A stretch of 64,000 bases of DNA from Salvia splendens (taxonomy: Eukaryota; Streptophyta; Magnoliopsida; Lamiales; Lamiaceae), in NCBI RefSeq assembly GCF_004379255.2, contig NC_056040.1, forward strand, positions 30,222,852-30,286,851, written 5' to 3'. The position numbers and the translations under genes are program-made. Under the pieces are notes generated by a model that saw only the letters and a list, made by a program, of their open reading frames with translations, searched no databases and was not told where the DNA came from. This document shows positions 49,232 to 60,859 of this stretch, one piece after another. How positions within the stretch are numbered: position 1 is the first letter of the stretch; each line of letters starts with the position of its first letter.

Positions 49232-50062
49232 TATAGGCACAAGTAATTTGGTGTATAAGACCTTTTTCTTGGAAGAATTGCTGCATACTAGAATTAACAA
49301 ATTCCTTCCCGTTATCTGACCGAAGTATCTGAATGGTTTTTTGGAACTGAGTTTGGACAAGGTGGTAAAACTGAGTAAAGCGTGAGAACACTTCAAATTT
49401 ATGTTTCATAAAATAGACCCAAGTCATGCGAGTGTAATCATCGACAAAAACTAAATAGTATCGAAAACCTTGCCCCTCCAATAACTGGTGCGGGGACCCC
49501 ACACATCAGAATGAACCAAGGAAAATAAGGTTTCAACACGAGTACTATTTAAAGGATAAGATTTTCGATGACTTTTGGATAGAAAACAAGTTTCACATTA
49601 CATGTCATGCTTAGAAATAATACTAGGAAATAACAGTTTTAAATAACCGATAGAAGGATGACACAAACGTTGATGTCAAAGCCAAGCTTTCCGATCTACC
49701 GACCCGTGAGTTAGCATGGCAGTTCCTTTTTGAGCTATCTCATCCATGTAGTAAAGCCCATAGTGTTCAGTGTCACACCCAATTATCTCCCCGGTTCGGA
49801 TATCCTGCAACAAACAAAATTGTGGTTGCATTAGTAGCATACAATTCAACTCCTTTGTGACATGACTAATGGACAATAACTTGTGAGATATCGAAGGGAT
49901 ATAAAGACAATTTGACAGTTGCAGGGTAGGTGATATATTAACAGTCCTGGCCCCCTCAACAACTGTAAATTCCCTATTGGCAGTTTGGATGTGAGATTTG
50001 TGAGGTTTATGGAGTTCGTTCAGATCGGTGGCTGAAATCGGTTGAAATCGATTTTGGCACAA
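49176..50062 (-). pseudogene. copia protease end, pre-integrase and integrase core
   Basis: The minus-strand frame from 50,062 has the protease tail (LYIPSISHKLLSISHVTKEL) and pre-integrase region to 49,676. The integrase core (YLVFVDDYTRMTWVYF, then ILRSDNGKEFVNSS) extends to 49,237, where the solo LTR interrupts it. A frame break lies between 49,676 and 49,502. The gag zinc knuckle and protease active site that should precede 50,062 are missing. Confidence 0.85.
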
Positions 50063-50063
50063 A

Positions 50064-53000
50064 ATTGGGGTATTTATGGGTTTTTCGAAAGTTTTGGGGT
50101 TAAAATGAGGCTTGCGATTTTGTTAGGGGTTTTTTTGAAAAATTGGAGATTGATTGGGTATTTTTTGAGATTTTTGAAGAGTTTGGGGGTCTCTCATAAA
50201 AGAGCCCCCAAACCCTAATGTACCTAATCCCATATCAGTCGCTCCTCCTCCTTCATTCTCCAATTCTACACTCCAATATCCGATAATTCTTCCACTTCCT
50301 CTGGTGACGAAATTCGCCGCCTCGGTCTTGTTCACTATGGCGTCGCCGGTTGAGCAGCCACGCTAGCCGGCTCTTCACTGCTAAGGACGGTGGTGATTCT
50401 GCTACCTCCGACAACTGCGGCGGCGTGACCGCCATGGCTCTAGGGTGCCCGGGGTGGCTGTGGCTTGCTGTGCTTTTCCTCCCACCAATCCGGGTAACCA
50501 ACGAGTTCAAAGCACGATTCTTTTGTGTCTCTCTTTCGTTTGCATTAAGAGCATACCAATTTCGTGTGAAGAAATACTATGGCTCGGAAAAGGTGATGGA
50601 GGAGGAAGTGACTCTAGGAGAACCGTCCAATGTGTAAAAAAGAGGTAAAGTCAAGCTAATGACTATAAAAGAGCGCTTGTTGGGAGGCAACCCAGCCATA
50701 TATTTTCAACTTTTGCTTAAGTTTTTGAGTACTTTTTAGTTTAATTTTAGTTTTGTGTTGATTGAAAATTTTGGCAGGTTCTGAACTCTCGACAGCGACC
50801 GCTGCAGAGTGCGCAGCGGTCCGCTGGGCACTCACTGGAAACATTCTGACTCGTCGCCAGCGACCGCTGGACTCTGCCCAATTGCAGTTTTCCAGCCGCA
50901 ACTTTTTGAATTTTTTGAATTTTTGCCCCGTCCAGCCACTACGCGAAAAATTTCAAAGTATGTTTTCTTTTTAGTAGTTTACTCACGTCCCTACCGACTC
51001 TACAAACTTATTTTACACTTTGTTGTAAATAAGTTTGGGGGAATGAAGTGGTGGGCCGTGAGTTTAGGTTTTTTGTTTTAGGTTTTTAGTTTAGTTTTTA
51101 AGTTTTTGAGTTTTTTTATTTTAAAAAAAACGCGAAGGTGAATCCATGTCATGAACATAGCATGAAAAACTTAGAAACTCGCATGCTTAGGGACACATTA
51201 GACCGAGTTGCCAATGATATGAAGTATCTTTCATCTTTGATTAAGTATGGCTTGACGTTTTGATATGATGGTTTGGTGAAAAGGTGCATAATTAGAGAAT
51301 TGCTTGTTCGCCTTGAATCATGCTTATACCTTGTGAGATTTGAGCCTAATTTCTTTCTTGTGTGATTTATCTGCATGCATGTATATGTTTCTAGAACTTG
51401 CTCATAGTCTGCCTAAGTTTACATAGTGTTTAAGTTGATTTAGGAGGATGTTAGGCCATCTTTTCTTAACTACTTTTATACCCAAATTTTCGATACCCTC
51501 TCAAAATTTCAAATTTTTTGCCTTTGGAACCAACTTTTGAGCCTTTAAGCCTATTCTTTCGAAGCCAAATAAATGGGGACAATTCCTTGGGTTAGTATAG
51601 TTTTTATCATCTTTTGTAAATGAATTGGAGAGTATAAAAAGTAGTGTGCTTAATATAGAAAAGTGCAAGTTGTGAAATAGTGAAAATTCATAATGTGTGC
51701 TTGATCTAGAAAGGATGTTTATGAGAAAAAAAAAAGAAAAAGAAAGAAAGGTTGTGAAAAGAAAAGAAAAATCAAAGGTTTGGAAAGTGAGTTGAAGGGG
51801 AAAAATAAGTGTTAAAAGTGTCATGGGTTATTACAAAAGTGGAGTCAATTTTACTCTACTTGGAATATTTTTATTTTTGAGCCACTTTTTAGCCAAATAT
51901 TCTTCACCTACCAAAGAGCCTACATTACAACAAAAAATAAAGACCTTTCGGACTTTTGATGCTTAATCACATCTAATAGAGGAGGGATTAGACTTTGAGC
52001 AAGCCAATGGTAAACTTTGCATGATGCACGATTTGAGTGCTTATACACATTACCTTTATACACTTTGAGAGATAGATAAATCACTTCCCATCTTTGGAAG
52101 TTTGCCACATGTGAGTGCATGAATTCAAGGTGTTCCACGAGTTGGTAATGAAAGTACACTAATAAGCCTTGATTGATTTGATTGTGTCAATACATGCTTG
52201 ATCTATCTATTCCATACTTTGAGGCAATTATGACATCTAGTCCTTGTGCATTTCGTGCATCTATTTTGTTTCTTCATTGTTTTGTTTGAGGACAAACAAA
52301 AATGTAAGTTTGGGGAAGTTGATATGCTCAGATTTTGCACTTTTTAAGGCCTTTATTTGGTCTATTTTTAATGTCAAAACCACAATTCATGTCCATATTT
52401 TGCATATTTTATCTATTTTGGTATTTTGACGTGTTTTGTGAGAAATGTGCATATTTGAGCCTAAAAAGACAACAAAAAGTCGAAGTTGGAAATCTGGAGC
52501 TTTCGAGACGCCCAGCGGTCCGCTCCGGAGAAAGTTGTGCTGAAACAAAGAATACGCCCATCGACCGCTGGGGAGTGCGCAACGACCGCTTCAAGAGTTT
52601 CCAAAGCTTCGGGATTATTCACAGCGACCACTGCAACACAGTGTAGCGACCGCTATCCAAGAGGCAGAGGCTACGGATCAACATGCAGTGACCGCTGGCC
52701 AAGGTGCAGCAGCCCACTGGGAAAACGCGGTGCACAGAATTGACCCACTTTCTCCCAAAGATTTACCAAACTTAGCCACTTTTTTATCTTATTTGCTGGA
52801 GCTCGAATTTTCCCCTATAAATACACCCTCATACCTCTTCATTAAGGATCCTCTTTTTGCCATTTAATTCTAGAGCATAAATTTGAGAGTTCTTCATTGT
52901 GCAAGAGGTTGAAGAAGGAATCAAGAGAAGATCAAGGCTAGAAGGATTCAACATTTAGGTTTTATTGCTTTAGTTCTTATGTTCACTCTGTTTTCCCTAT

Positions 53001-53699
53001 AATCTATGTTCTTAGCTCATTCAATTATGTGTAACTAAATTCATAGGATTCTAGGGATGTGTTAGTAACGACTTTGGTTATACAATTTCGTTTTCTATTT
53101 AATATCCATTTTGTTTTTACTTCGTTTCTTCCCTAAGTTGTTGGATATGTTTCACGTTTGAGTGACACATTCGATGATGAATTAATATAACTTGCTACAT
53201 AATCGTGAGAGGAGGTTGGCGAGTTAGGTCCACTTAGTAGACACTACAATTAGCTTCCCTTAAAACGGCACTGTTAATTGAGACTGAGGAATTTATAAGG
53301 GTCTTAGTAGCTTTTGGGAGTTACGGATCTAGGATTGACAAACCTAGTGTTAGTAATCTACGCTTGTGCCGTATGGGCAAAACTTATGTGACTCGTTCTA
53401 TCGAAGTATAAACTGTGCTAGGGTATTGTGGTTGGAATTGTATAACCATAACTGTGAACGCACATCCCTGGAATTCTCTTATCTCTCATATTTTACCTGT
53501 TTAATTAATTGCAATTAGTTGTTTTCTTGCTTTCAAATTATTTTTAATTTTTAAAATTCCCAAAACTTTCAGTTTTTCAAATAGTGAACGAAGCTTAGTA
53601 GAAGGTAGTCTGTCTGTGATTGTTTTCCCCGTGATCGATATCCGGTACTGACCTTTAGCCATACTATTCCTACTCTGTATACTTGCAGGTATTTTCAGT
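50064..53699 (+). mobile_element. 3' part of an Athila-type gypsy retrotransposon, with one LTR
   Basis: At 50,672-50,695 the element has GCGCTTGTTGGGAGGCAACC, a signature of plant Athila/Tat elements. At 52,308-52,319 there is a polypurine tract (AGTTTGGGGAAG), followed by an LTR that starts TGATATGCTCAG at 52,320 and runs to about 53,690. The LTR has a TATA-like TCCCCTATAAATACACC at about 52,815. The 5' LTR, gag and pol are absent, and the left junction with the copia sequence is not exact. GCGACCGCTG boxes occur in both the internal part and the LTR. Confidence 0.75.
50250..50637 (+). pseudogene. Coding remnant in the Athila-type 3' region
   Basis: ATG-started frames with a stop soon after the first (ATGGCGTCGCCGGTTGAGC at 50,338, then TAG) and an open frame from 50,350 to 50,637 lie just before the GGGAGGCAACC signature. 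That is where Athila elements carry their third, env-position frame. I recognise no domain, so this is a positional guess. Confidence 0.3.
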
Positions 53700-56600
53700 T
53701 GTAGCACTCCGGAAAATTTTTGACTTTTTTATTTGATGGCTTATTTTCGTTTTATTAATGTGGATGTTGATTTAGAAATGCATTTTTGGAAATTGATTTC
53801 TATGAGGTTGTGTTAACGATGTGAAATTAATGGTTGAGAGTTATGTGGAATAATATGATATGTTTTCCAATGGGCGGGATTTAATTAAATAGGATCATGC
53901 ATATTTGTGCCAGTTACCTTATTCAAATTCTTTTCGGCATTTCTATTTATTGGAAGTAATATCTTCTTTCTTGGATTTATTTAATTATTTTGGGATATTT
54001 ATCCAAATTAAATCCAAAACCAAAATATTCTTATTTATTTTTCCATGATTTTCGAAATCTCCTATTTTTGGGAGAGGAGAAATTAAGTATTCTATAATTG
54101 ATTTCTTACTTATTTCTTTCCATGAATGAATTGGAATATTTTAGCCAATCTTGCATTACTTTATTCTATTAAAGATTTGGAAATTTTTCTAGTGGGAGGA
54201 ACCTTAAACCACACGCCTACTTCTCATTATTTTTGGAGGATTTTACAAATTTCTCTACTCCGTATTATTTTATTCTACTCCGTGAAATACCAAATTAAAT
54301 CATAAGCTAATTAAATAGCTACGATTTTCAAAAATCCTCCCCTTATTTCTCCCCATAATTCACGCCTCCCTTCCCCCCCCCCCAAATCTCTCAAATCTTT
54401 ATTTGATTTATTCTCCCAAATCTTCAATTAATTGTGGGATATATTATTTCCTAACTCTATAAATAAAACCAAAAACCTAATCCTAAACCCATCTCACACG
54501 CCTCCCTCTCAAATCACACGCCCCTCCCCTTGCTCCATCTTCTCCCACACTTGTTTTTCTACTCTACTCAAGATCCTTTCGATTCGCCAAGAGTTTGTTG
54601 AAGAATCAAGAGTTATATTCATTTCTACCGATTGTTTCGTTCAAGAAAGGTCCAATCAAACCTCTATTCTTCATTCCTCTCCATCCAAACATTCTTTCGA
54701 CTCCCTCATGCATCTAGTGAGTGTAGGGATTTCAAATCTAAGGATTTAATCGGTGGAGAATTTGTGTTTGCATTTATGTATGCGTTTTGAGCGCAATTTT
54801 GTGAAGTTTGATTTGAATCTTTGGTGAATGATGTGAGTTTATGGGCAAACATGATTATGAGAACCTTTTAAGCATGATTATGTGTTTTCCAGCATGAAAA
54901 GTTGGGGTTTGTTTGATGGAAGATGAAAACCCTATTTTCGAAACTATGAACCTGAAATCTGTGGTGCACGACCAGTAGCTTCTGATCTGTAATTGACTCA
55001 TCAAACGAATGAATTTTGATATGAAATTTTTACTGAGTAAACTTCAAGGTGTTTTCCGTGTCTCGTGTGAATTTCAGTCCTTTTTATCGAAGAATGAATT
55101 TTTAATAATTTTTTGAAGTTGACTGCGCAAATCTGCCAGAAACCTGTGTTCTCGCCAAGAATGTTTCGTTTTCTTTTTGACTGACCAAATGACCTCCGAT
55201 TGATGTGATTCTTGAACTATATGAAAATTTGAAGTGTCTTCTAAGTCGTGTAATATTTTCAGCCTTTTTAGGCATTGGATGAATTTATGGTAAAGTTTTC
55301 AAATGAACTGCGCAGTGCTGTTAGAAATTTTGTGTTCCGACCAGAGAGTTTAATTATTGATTTGACTGACTAAACGACGTGATTTCAGTGTGAAAACTTG
55401 TCAGGATGAACTTGAATGTGTATTCTGTGTTGTGACCAAAATTTAGCTTCATATAAGGTCGGGTGAATTTTTAGGGATTTTTATAAAACGGTCGCGCAGT
55501 TCTGCCAGTTTTCTGCTTTGATAAAAGGATATTTATTTTCAAGTTTAAAAGTATTATATGATGCATGTATATCCAAGGAACGTGTTTAATGATGTGATCA
55601 CGTGAGATACGTTGAAATATATTATGGTGTGTTTTTCCATCTTTGTGACGAACGTTGGGTTGGGTAAATTGAAAAAAACGATGAGAGAGATACGATAGGA
55701 CATGCATGGTAATATGAATCTGTGGAAGGCTGACTTGTGTTGTCGTTGACAAGGGTGATTGTATTCGTGAACTCGAGGAACGAGAGTTGCCATAAGTTGA
55801 ATTGTGAATTGTTAAGCGAACGAGGTGGGCTTTCTTTTCAAACCTCTTTATTTTTTTTCCGAAAATATGATGTGGTGTTATAAGGGTGGTTTAAAGTGTT
55901 ATGTCATGCCGTGATTGTTTTGATGTCGAGATTTTTGTCTGATGCCTAGTTCGTTTGAGCTTGCTCCGTTAGGCTATAGGGCTATGTTGAGATTGTGCTT
56001 GATGCCTAGTTTGTGAGTTCGCTCCATTAGGCTATAGGGCTATGATAAACGAATTCGGGTCTGAGTAGGGCCGCAAACCCTATCAGGCTGTTTACACAGA
56101 GGGGATCGTGAGCCGTCCTTGCTAGTCGGCCGGTCTCGTGGGCGAATAGTGTGGCCACACTTTCGTCACACTATGGTAAGAGGATGTGATTGATTGATTG
56201 TTGAGAAAGTGGGGACTTTGTTTTGACCGGCCGATCTGTGAAAAGTGTTTTTGTGATACTCGTGATATTTCTTAAATAAACGTAAAAACTCGAGTTCACC
56301 GGTATGGATGACATAACTGTTATAAAATGTTTTCAGCATGAGCCCATTGAGTACAACAAGTACTCAGCCCTGCATATCCTTTTTCTTTATGTGCAGGTTG
56401 AGGGGTGATGTTGCGGCGGATGTTGAGTGAGCTTTAGGAATTCCCGGATGCGTCGTGTCTTCAAACATGGGCGTCATCCTATGACTCTCCTCTCATACTT
56501 GTTTTTCCGCTGTCGTGTTTCGAATCGTTCTTGTTAAAGTCTTTCGTTTTGCCCCACACTACTTTTTAACATTATTTACCTTGAGATATTAACCCGCTCC

Positions 56601-56751
56601 TTAATTGTTTAATCGATTAAAACTCTTCTTTTGAAGCTTTGTTTAAGATGTTGTCTCTCATTGTTTTCCCCTTTTTCTTCCCCGCTCCTTAGTCCCTTCC
56701 CTAGTCACGATTTCCCCGTCTTTACTATCCTTAGTGAGGGCGGTCGTGACA
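53700..56751 (+). mobile_element. Long gypsy-type LTR, 3.05 kb, no matching target duplication
   Basis: It starts TGTAGCACTCCGG and ends GGGCGGTCGTGACA. Its last 500 bases parallel those of the LTR ending at 29,009: CTCAGCCCTGCATAT, GTGCAGGTTGAG, then the CTAGTCACGAT...GTCGTGACA end. Flanks are TCAGT on the left and ATAGT on the right. The left neighbour is Athila LTR and the right neighbour is copia gag, so this LTR probably marks a recombination or deletion junction. No internal gag-pol is seen. Confidence 0.75.
54375..54384. repeat. Poly-C run
   Basis: About ten consecutive C residues within the long LTR. It is a likely site of sequencing length error. Confidence 0.8.
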
Positions 56752-56996
56752 ATAGTGCTAATAAAAAGTGCATTAGTCTTCATAAGAACAGACCAAAGGG
56801 CATAATTTTCTCCGTTCAACTTGTTCCCGCCGATGTGGAGGGGCTGCGTGTCAATTCTGTATGACACGACAACAGTTTCTGGTGGATTTGGTTGATTCGT
56901 CGCAAAACTATTGCGCATAAAATTGGCAAACTGCCGGGGAAATTCATCCTCCATGGATGAATCTGAGGATTCGGTTATTCGGTTGTTTTCTGACAT
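56752..56996 (-). pseudogene. copia gag N-terminus, cut off by the long LTR
   Basis: The ATG at 56,996 lies about 120 bp inside the 5' LTR and opens a frame with the copia gag start block (LHIGGNKLNGENYALWSVLM). The frame is ended by the LTR at 56,751. The rest of gag is not found on the other side, which fits a deletion that removed gag C-terminus, zinc knuckle and protease start. Confidence 0.85.
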
Positions 56997-57101
56997 TTGG
57001 CTTACTGTTTATAGGTACAACAGATAATGAAAAAAAAGGAAAAACGGGAAAGGGCCAAGAAAGGTATCAAGGACGATGATGATACCTTATCTGAGTCCAA
57101 A

Positions 57102-57116
57102 CTCGCTCTGATACCA
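57102..57116 (-). other. Primer-binding site of the second copia element
   Basis: The minus strand reads TGGTATCAGAGCGAG directly after the 5' LTR, complementary to the 3' end of plant initiator tRNA-Met. Confidence 0.9.
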
Positions 57117-57387
57117 TGTTAAATGGTTCAGTCGACATATTTGAGGAGAAGAGAGTATTGTAAGGCTATAGGTTGTATTGCATAAGATGATTCAAATGGT
57201 TCCCAACATCCATGTATTTACAGGATGGTTAGGACTCTTGAGATACTACAATAAATGTCTTCTTGGAACAAGTTTAACATGGTAACAAGGCATGATTTAA
57301 AAGTTCTAAGTCTTGGTACTCAAATATTCTTTAATGTTTCTCTCTTCTCAACACTTCGCTTTTATCAATACTTCTCCTTTGTCAACA
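57117..57387 (-). repeat. 5' LTR of the second copia element (271 bp)
   Basis: It is the partner of 44,990-45,259. It starts TGTTAAATGG and ends TTGTCAACA on the plus strand. Confidence 0.93.
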
Positions 57388-57392
57388 TGTAT

Positions 57393-58553
57393 TACTATAA
57401 GCTATCCAATATTTACAATTATGATCACATATATTACAAAACTCCTTAAGATTAGCCTAAATACAAAAGCTTAGTGAGTACTACCCATTCAACTTCGAAA
57501 TGCACCAACAACAAGACGGGTGCCCCCCTATTACCAGTGACTGGGAAAACTCTTCCCACTCTTACACACTTGTGAGAAAATTTCTTTGAATTCATCGCGT
57601 ATGCTTGCAGTAAAGGCCCATTCAACTCCATTTTTAGCTACAATCCATTTTTCTTCTCTCATATTAGCATTAATTTTATTTCAATCTTATTTTCAGCCTT
57701 ATTTTTATCCACAATTTATTTCACTATTTTTATTGTTTTTCCTTTTAATTTTCAATTTAGAATGTATACAACATAAATTAAAATATCACTACATTAAACT
57801 CTTATTATTACGCAACCTAAAGATAAAGGAAGAATGGAGACATATAGAAATTGAATAATGTTATAAAATTAAATAAAATTAAATGGATTTTAGCCAAAAT
57901 TTGCGACTAAAAATGTTGCAAATAAGGTCGGAAAATCATCCACAAGCCAGGGACATACCATTGCGATTGTAACTGATTTTCCAGCAGCGTGCAATAAGGT
58001 CAGAAAATGCACCTGTTCCAGTGGCCGCATTTTGTGACACTATTGTAGATAGCCTTGCCCACTAAAATTGTTCAATTTATCATGATTATTACATACTATC
58101 TCAATTTAAAAAATAACTATTGTGGTAGCTTAAACCTGCATTGACTATCTATCGTGAAAAGTTGCAGTATCAGTCTGCATATTCTCTTGCCTTAAGGAAA
58201 TAAATAATACTAGTGTGGTATTGTACTGAACGAATCTAACAGTGAGACAAGTCTTTATTGCTATTTACTAAAAGACGAGATCTCAGTAATTATTATCTAA
58301 ATCAATATATTTAACTTTGAGCATACAAAAATTATTATCGGAATCAATATATTTAACTTTGAGCATAGTAGTGCATCACTTTTTAAAAGATAGTAAACAG
58401 ATCCAAACAAACAGCCACCTTACCATTCGATCCAATTTCTTAGATGGCTGAAGTCATTAATGAACTAGTTTGTTCGGAGAGTAAAATTCGGACACCAACT
58501 TCTCATTCATGATCTAAGGCGCCATTTATCACTCACATATACCTTAGGTTATA
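57393..58553. other. AT-rich intergenic DNA
   Basis: No gene seen. There is a 45-bp tandem duplication (ATCAATATATTTAACTTTGAGC twice) at 58,290-58,368. GGTCGGAAAAT/GGTCAGAAAAT repeats at 57,925-58,010 may be remains of a CACTA-like subterminal region. Confidence 0.35.
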
Positions 58554-58795
58554 CTCCCTTCGTCCCACAATAATTGTCACTCTTTTTCATTTCTGTCCGT
58601 CCCATATTAATTGTCACACTTCATTTTTACCATAAATGGTAAGTAGGTCTCACATTCACTTTATCATATTTTATTATAAAACTAATATAAAAAACCGGGT
58701 CTCACATTCCACTAATTTTTCCTACCAACTTTTCTTTACATTTCTTAAAACTCGTGCCCACAATAAGAGTGACAATTATTGTGGGACGGATGAAG
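58554..58795. mobile_element. Stowaway-like MITE (cluster member 1)
   Basis: CTCCCTTCGTCCCACAATAA at the left pairs with TTATTGTGGGACGGATGAAG at the right, with TA flanks. The long, well-kept ends suggest it is younger than most copies here. Confidence 0.85.
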
Positions 58796-58890
58796 TAATT
58801 TCCGTGGTCCACATAAGATAGATAGGCCCCATGATCCCATCTCATGAAAGAAAACAAAAAAAGAATTTACTCACCAATTTTCATTTGTTA

Positions 58891-59130
58891 CCCTATTCGT
58901 TCTGAGGTATTTGAGTCATTTTTTCATTGTGGAACGTTCCATTATAGTCGAGTCATTTTATTTTTAGCAAAAAGTAACATATTTTCCCGTTCTTACTTTA
59001 TTCACTATTTTATTTTATTCTCTCTACTTTTCTCTCTTTCCTACTTTATTATTTCTTCACTCAATACATTCAATATCTCTTTCTTAATTTTCATGCTAAA
59101 AATGACTCTACTACCGCAGAACGGAGGGAA
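58891..59130. mobile_element. Stowaway-like MITE (cluster member 2)
   Basis: The left end is CCCTATTCGTTCTGAG and the right end CAGAACGGAGGGAA, with TA flanks. The interior is rich in TTTATTCTCTCTAC. Confidence 0.65.
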
Positions 59131-59169
59131 TAACACTTTTGTAAATAGTCCCGAAACTCTTCTTTTATA

Positions 59170-59300
59170 TTCCCTCCGTCCGCAGTTACATGTTATTAGT
59201 TTCATTTTTTGGTCCATCCGTCAATACTTGTCACACTTACTTTTTATTTCATTTTTGGTAATATACCTCATATTTTACTAATTTATTATATTCACATTGT
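59170..59300. mobile_element. Left end of a further Stowaway-like MITE
   Basis: TTCCCTCCGTCCGCAGTTAC starts a copy with no recognisable right end before 59,588, so it is truncated. Confidence 0.45.
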
Positions 59301-59588
59301 ACTATAAATATAAGAACATTTCACTTAGACTGGATTGGATAGACAGGGATGGTGGAAGGCTACGTCGTCTTTAATTGGATCATAGTCATTTTACTTAGAT
59401 AATATTATATGGAGTATTTAAAATGGAAAATTAGACACTAAAATTTCAAAATAAACCTTGGAGTACTACTATTTTATAAGAGAGTATTATAAATTACATA
59501 AAATGTATAATTGTATATGTACATAATAGTTTTAAATTTTTAAGTTAATTGAACTAACTTACAAATTAATTTTTTTGTCAATTATATA

Positions 59589-59853
59589 CTCCATCCGTTC
59601 CCTCATAGTTGATGCGAAACTTTTCAGCACAGAGTTTAAAAAATAAATGTTCAGTGTGTTAAATAAATAGATAAAAATGTAAGAAAGAGAAAAATATAGA
59701 GAGAATAAAGTAAATAGTGAATAAAATAGAAAGAATAAAGTAAGAGAGAGTAAAGTAAGAAAGAGAAAAAAGTTACAATATATAGAAATGACTCAACTAT
59801 GAGGGAACTTCCCGAAATGGAATAATGACTCAACTATGAGGGAACGGAAGAAG
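59589..59853. mobile_element. Stowaway-like MITE (cluster member 3)
   Basis: CTCCATCCGTTCCCTCATAG pairs with CTATGAGGGAACGGAAGAAG, with TA flanks. The right end carries a 22-bp internal duplication of ATGACTCAACTATGAGGGAA. Confidence 0.82.
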
Positions 59854-59933
59854 TATTTTATAGCAACAAAAAATATGATATGAAAAATAATTATATGAAA
59901 TTTGTTAAATTAATAATTGATTAATTTTTAATA

Positions 59934-60435
59934 CTCCCTCTATCCCATAATATGAGTCCTATTTGGTTTGGGCATGAGTTTTAAGAAATATAAAGAAAAG
60001 TAGGCTGCGTAAGTTACTGCAATGTGGGTCTCACTCATATATTTGTTTAATACTCCCCCGTCCCATAATAAGAGTCATATTTTGCCATTTCGGTATGTCT
60101 CGCAATAAGAGTCACACTTCACTTTTACCATAAATGGTAAGTAAGTATCACATTCCACTAACTCACTTCACTCACATTCTATTATAAAACCAATACAAAA
60201 AAGTGGATCTCATATTCTACTAAGTTTTCAAACTCTCCATTCTTTACATTTGTTAAAACTCGTGTCCACACCAAGTGACTCTTATTGTGCGATGGATGAA
60301 GTAATAAAATTGTGAATGGAATAAATTGGTGGAATGTATGACCTACTTACCATTAATAAAAAAAATGAACTACGACTCTTATTGTGGGACGAACTAAAAT
60401 AACAAAATAAGACTCTTATTGTAAGACCGAGAAAG
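59934..60435. mobile_element. Stowaway-like MITE split by another copy (cluster member 4)
   Basis: The outer left end CTCCCTCTATCCCATAAT and outer right end TTGTAAGACCGAGAAAG are flanked by TA. The copy at 60,053-60,301 lies inside it, so the outer one is older. Confidence 0.7.
60053..60301. mobile_element. Nested Stowaway-like MITE (cluster member 5)
   Basis: CTCCCCCGTCCCATAATAAG pairs with CTTATTGTGCGATGGATGAAG-type sequence at the right, with TA flanks, inside member 4. Confidence 0.78.
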
Positions 60436-60577
60436 TATAAAATAACTAAAAAATTCAATTATGTATTTACACATTTTACGTTTATCACCATCAGAATACA
60501 TAAAAATGGGACATCGAAATCTTTCACAAATAAATAAGTTGGGATTATAAATAAAAATATCGAAGTTGAAGTTAATA

Positions 60578-60789
60578 CTCTTTCCATCCCCTATTAACTG
60601 TTCAATTTTGCCATTTTCATCTATCCCTATGCATTAATTGTCCATTTCCACTTTTTATAATAGATAGGAAGTAAGTCTTATATTCCACTAACTCATTTTA
60701 CTTGCATATTATTATAAATAATATGTAAAAGTTGGATTCATATTCCACTTGTCAGAATCGAAATGGACAATTATTGAAAGACGGATGAG
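60578..60789. mobile_element. Stowaway-like MITE (cluster member 6)
   Basis: The left end CTCTTTCCATCCCC and right end GAAAGACGGATGAG are flanked by TA. It is the copy nearest the RNA-binding protein gene, about 0.8 kb before its start codon. Confidence 0.75.
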
Positions 60790-60859
60790 TAATATAAAAG
60801 TATATAAAAAAAATGAAAGAGATAATTTTAAATGTGTATGTAGTAGTTACAACGCAAGA

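Larger units (their letters stand above)
44990..57387 (-). mobile_element. Second Ty1/copia retrotransposon with nested insertions, 12.4 kb
   Basis: Terminal repeats of about 270 bp at both ends are in the same orientation. TGTAT flanks both outer sides (44,985-44,989 and 57,388-57,392), a perfect 5-bp target duplication. On the minus strand the 5' LTR is followed at once by TGGTATCAGAGCGAG, the Met-tRNA primer site (complement of 57,102-57,116). A polypurine tract (TTGAGGGGGAG) precedes the 3' LTR at 45,260. Gag start, integrase, RT and RNase H pieces follow in copia order. About 8 kb of the length is later-inserted or recombined DNA. Confidence 0.93.

Noticed and set aside
58844..59281. 145-residue hydrophobic frame
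   Set aside because: It spans two MITEs and T-rich DNA. The Phe/Leu/Ser content follows from base composition.
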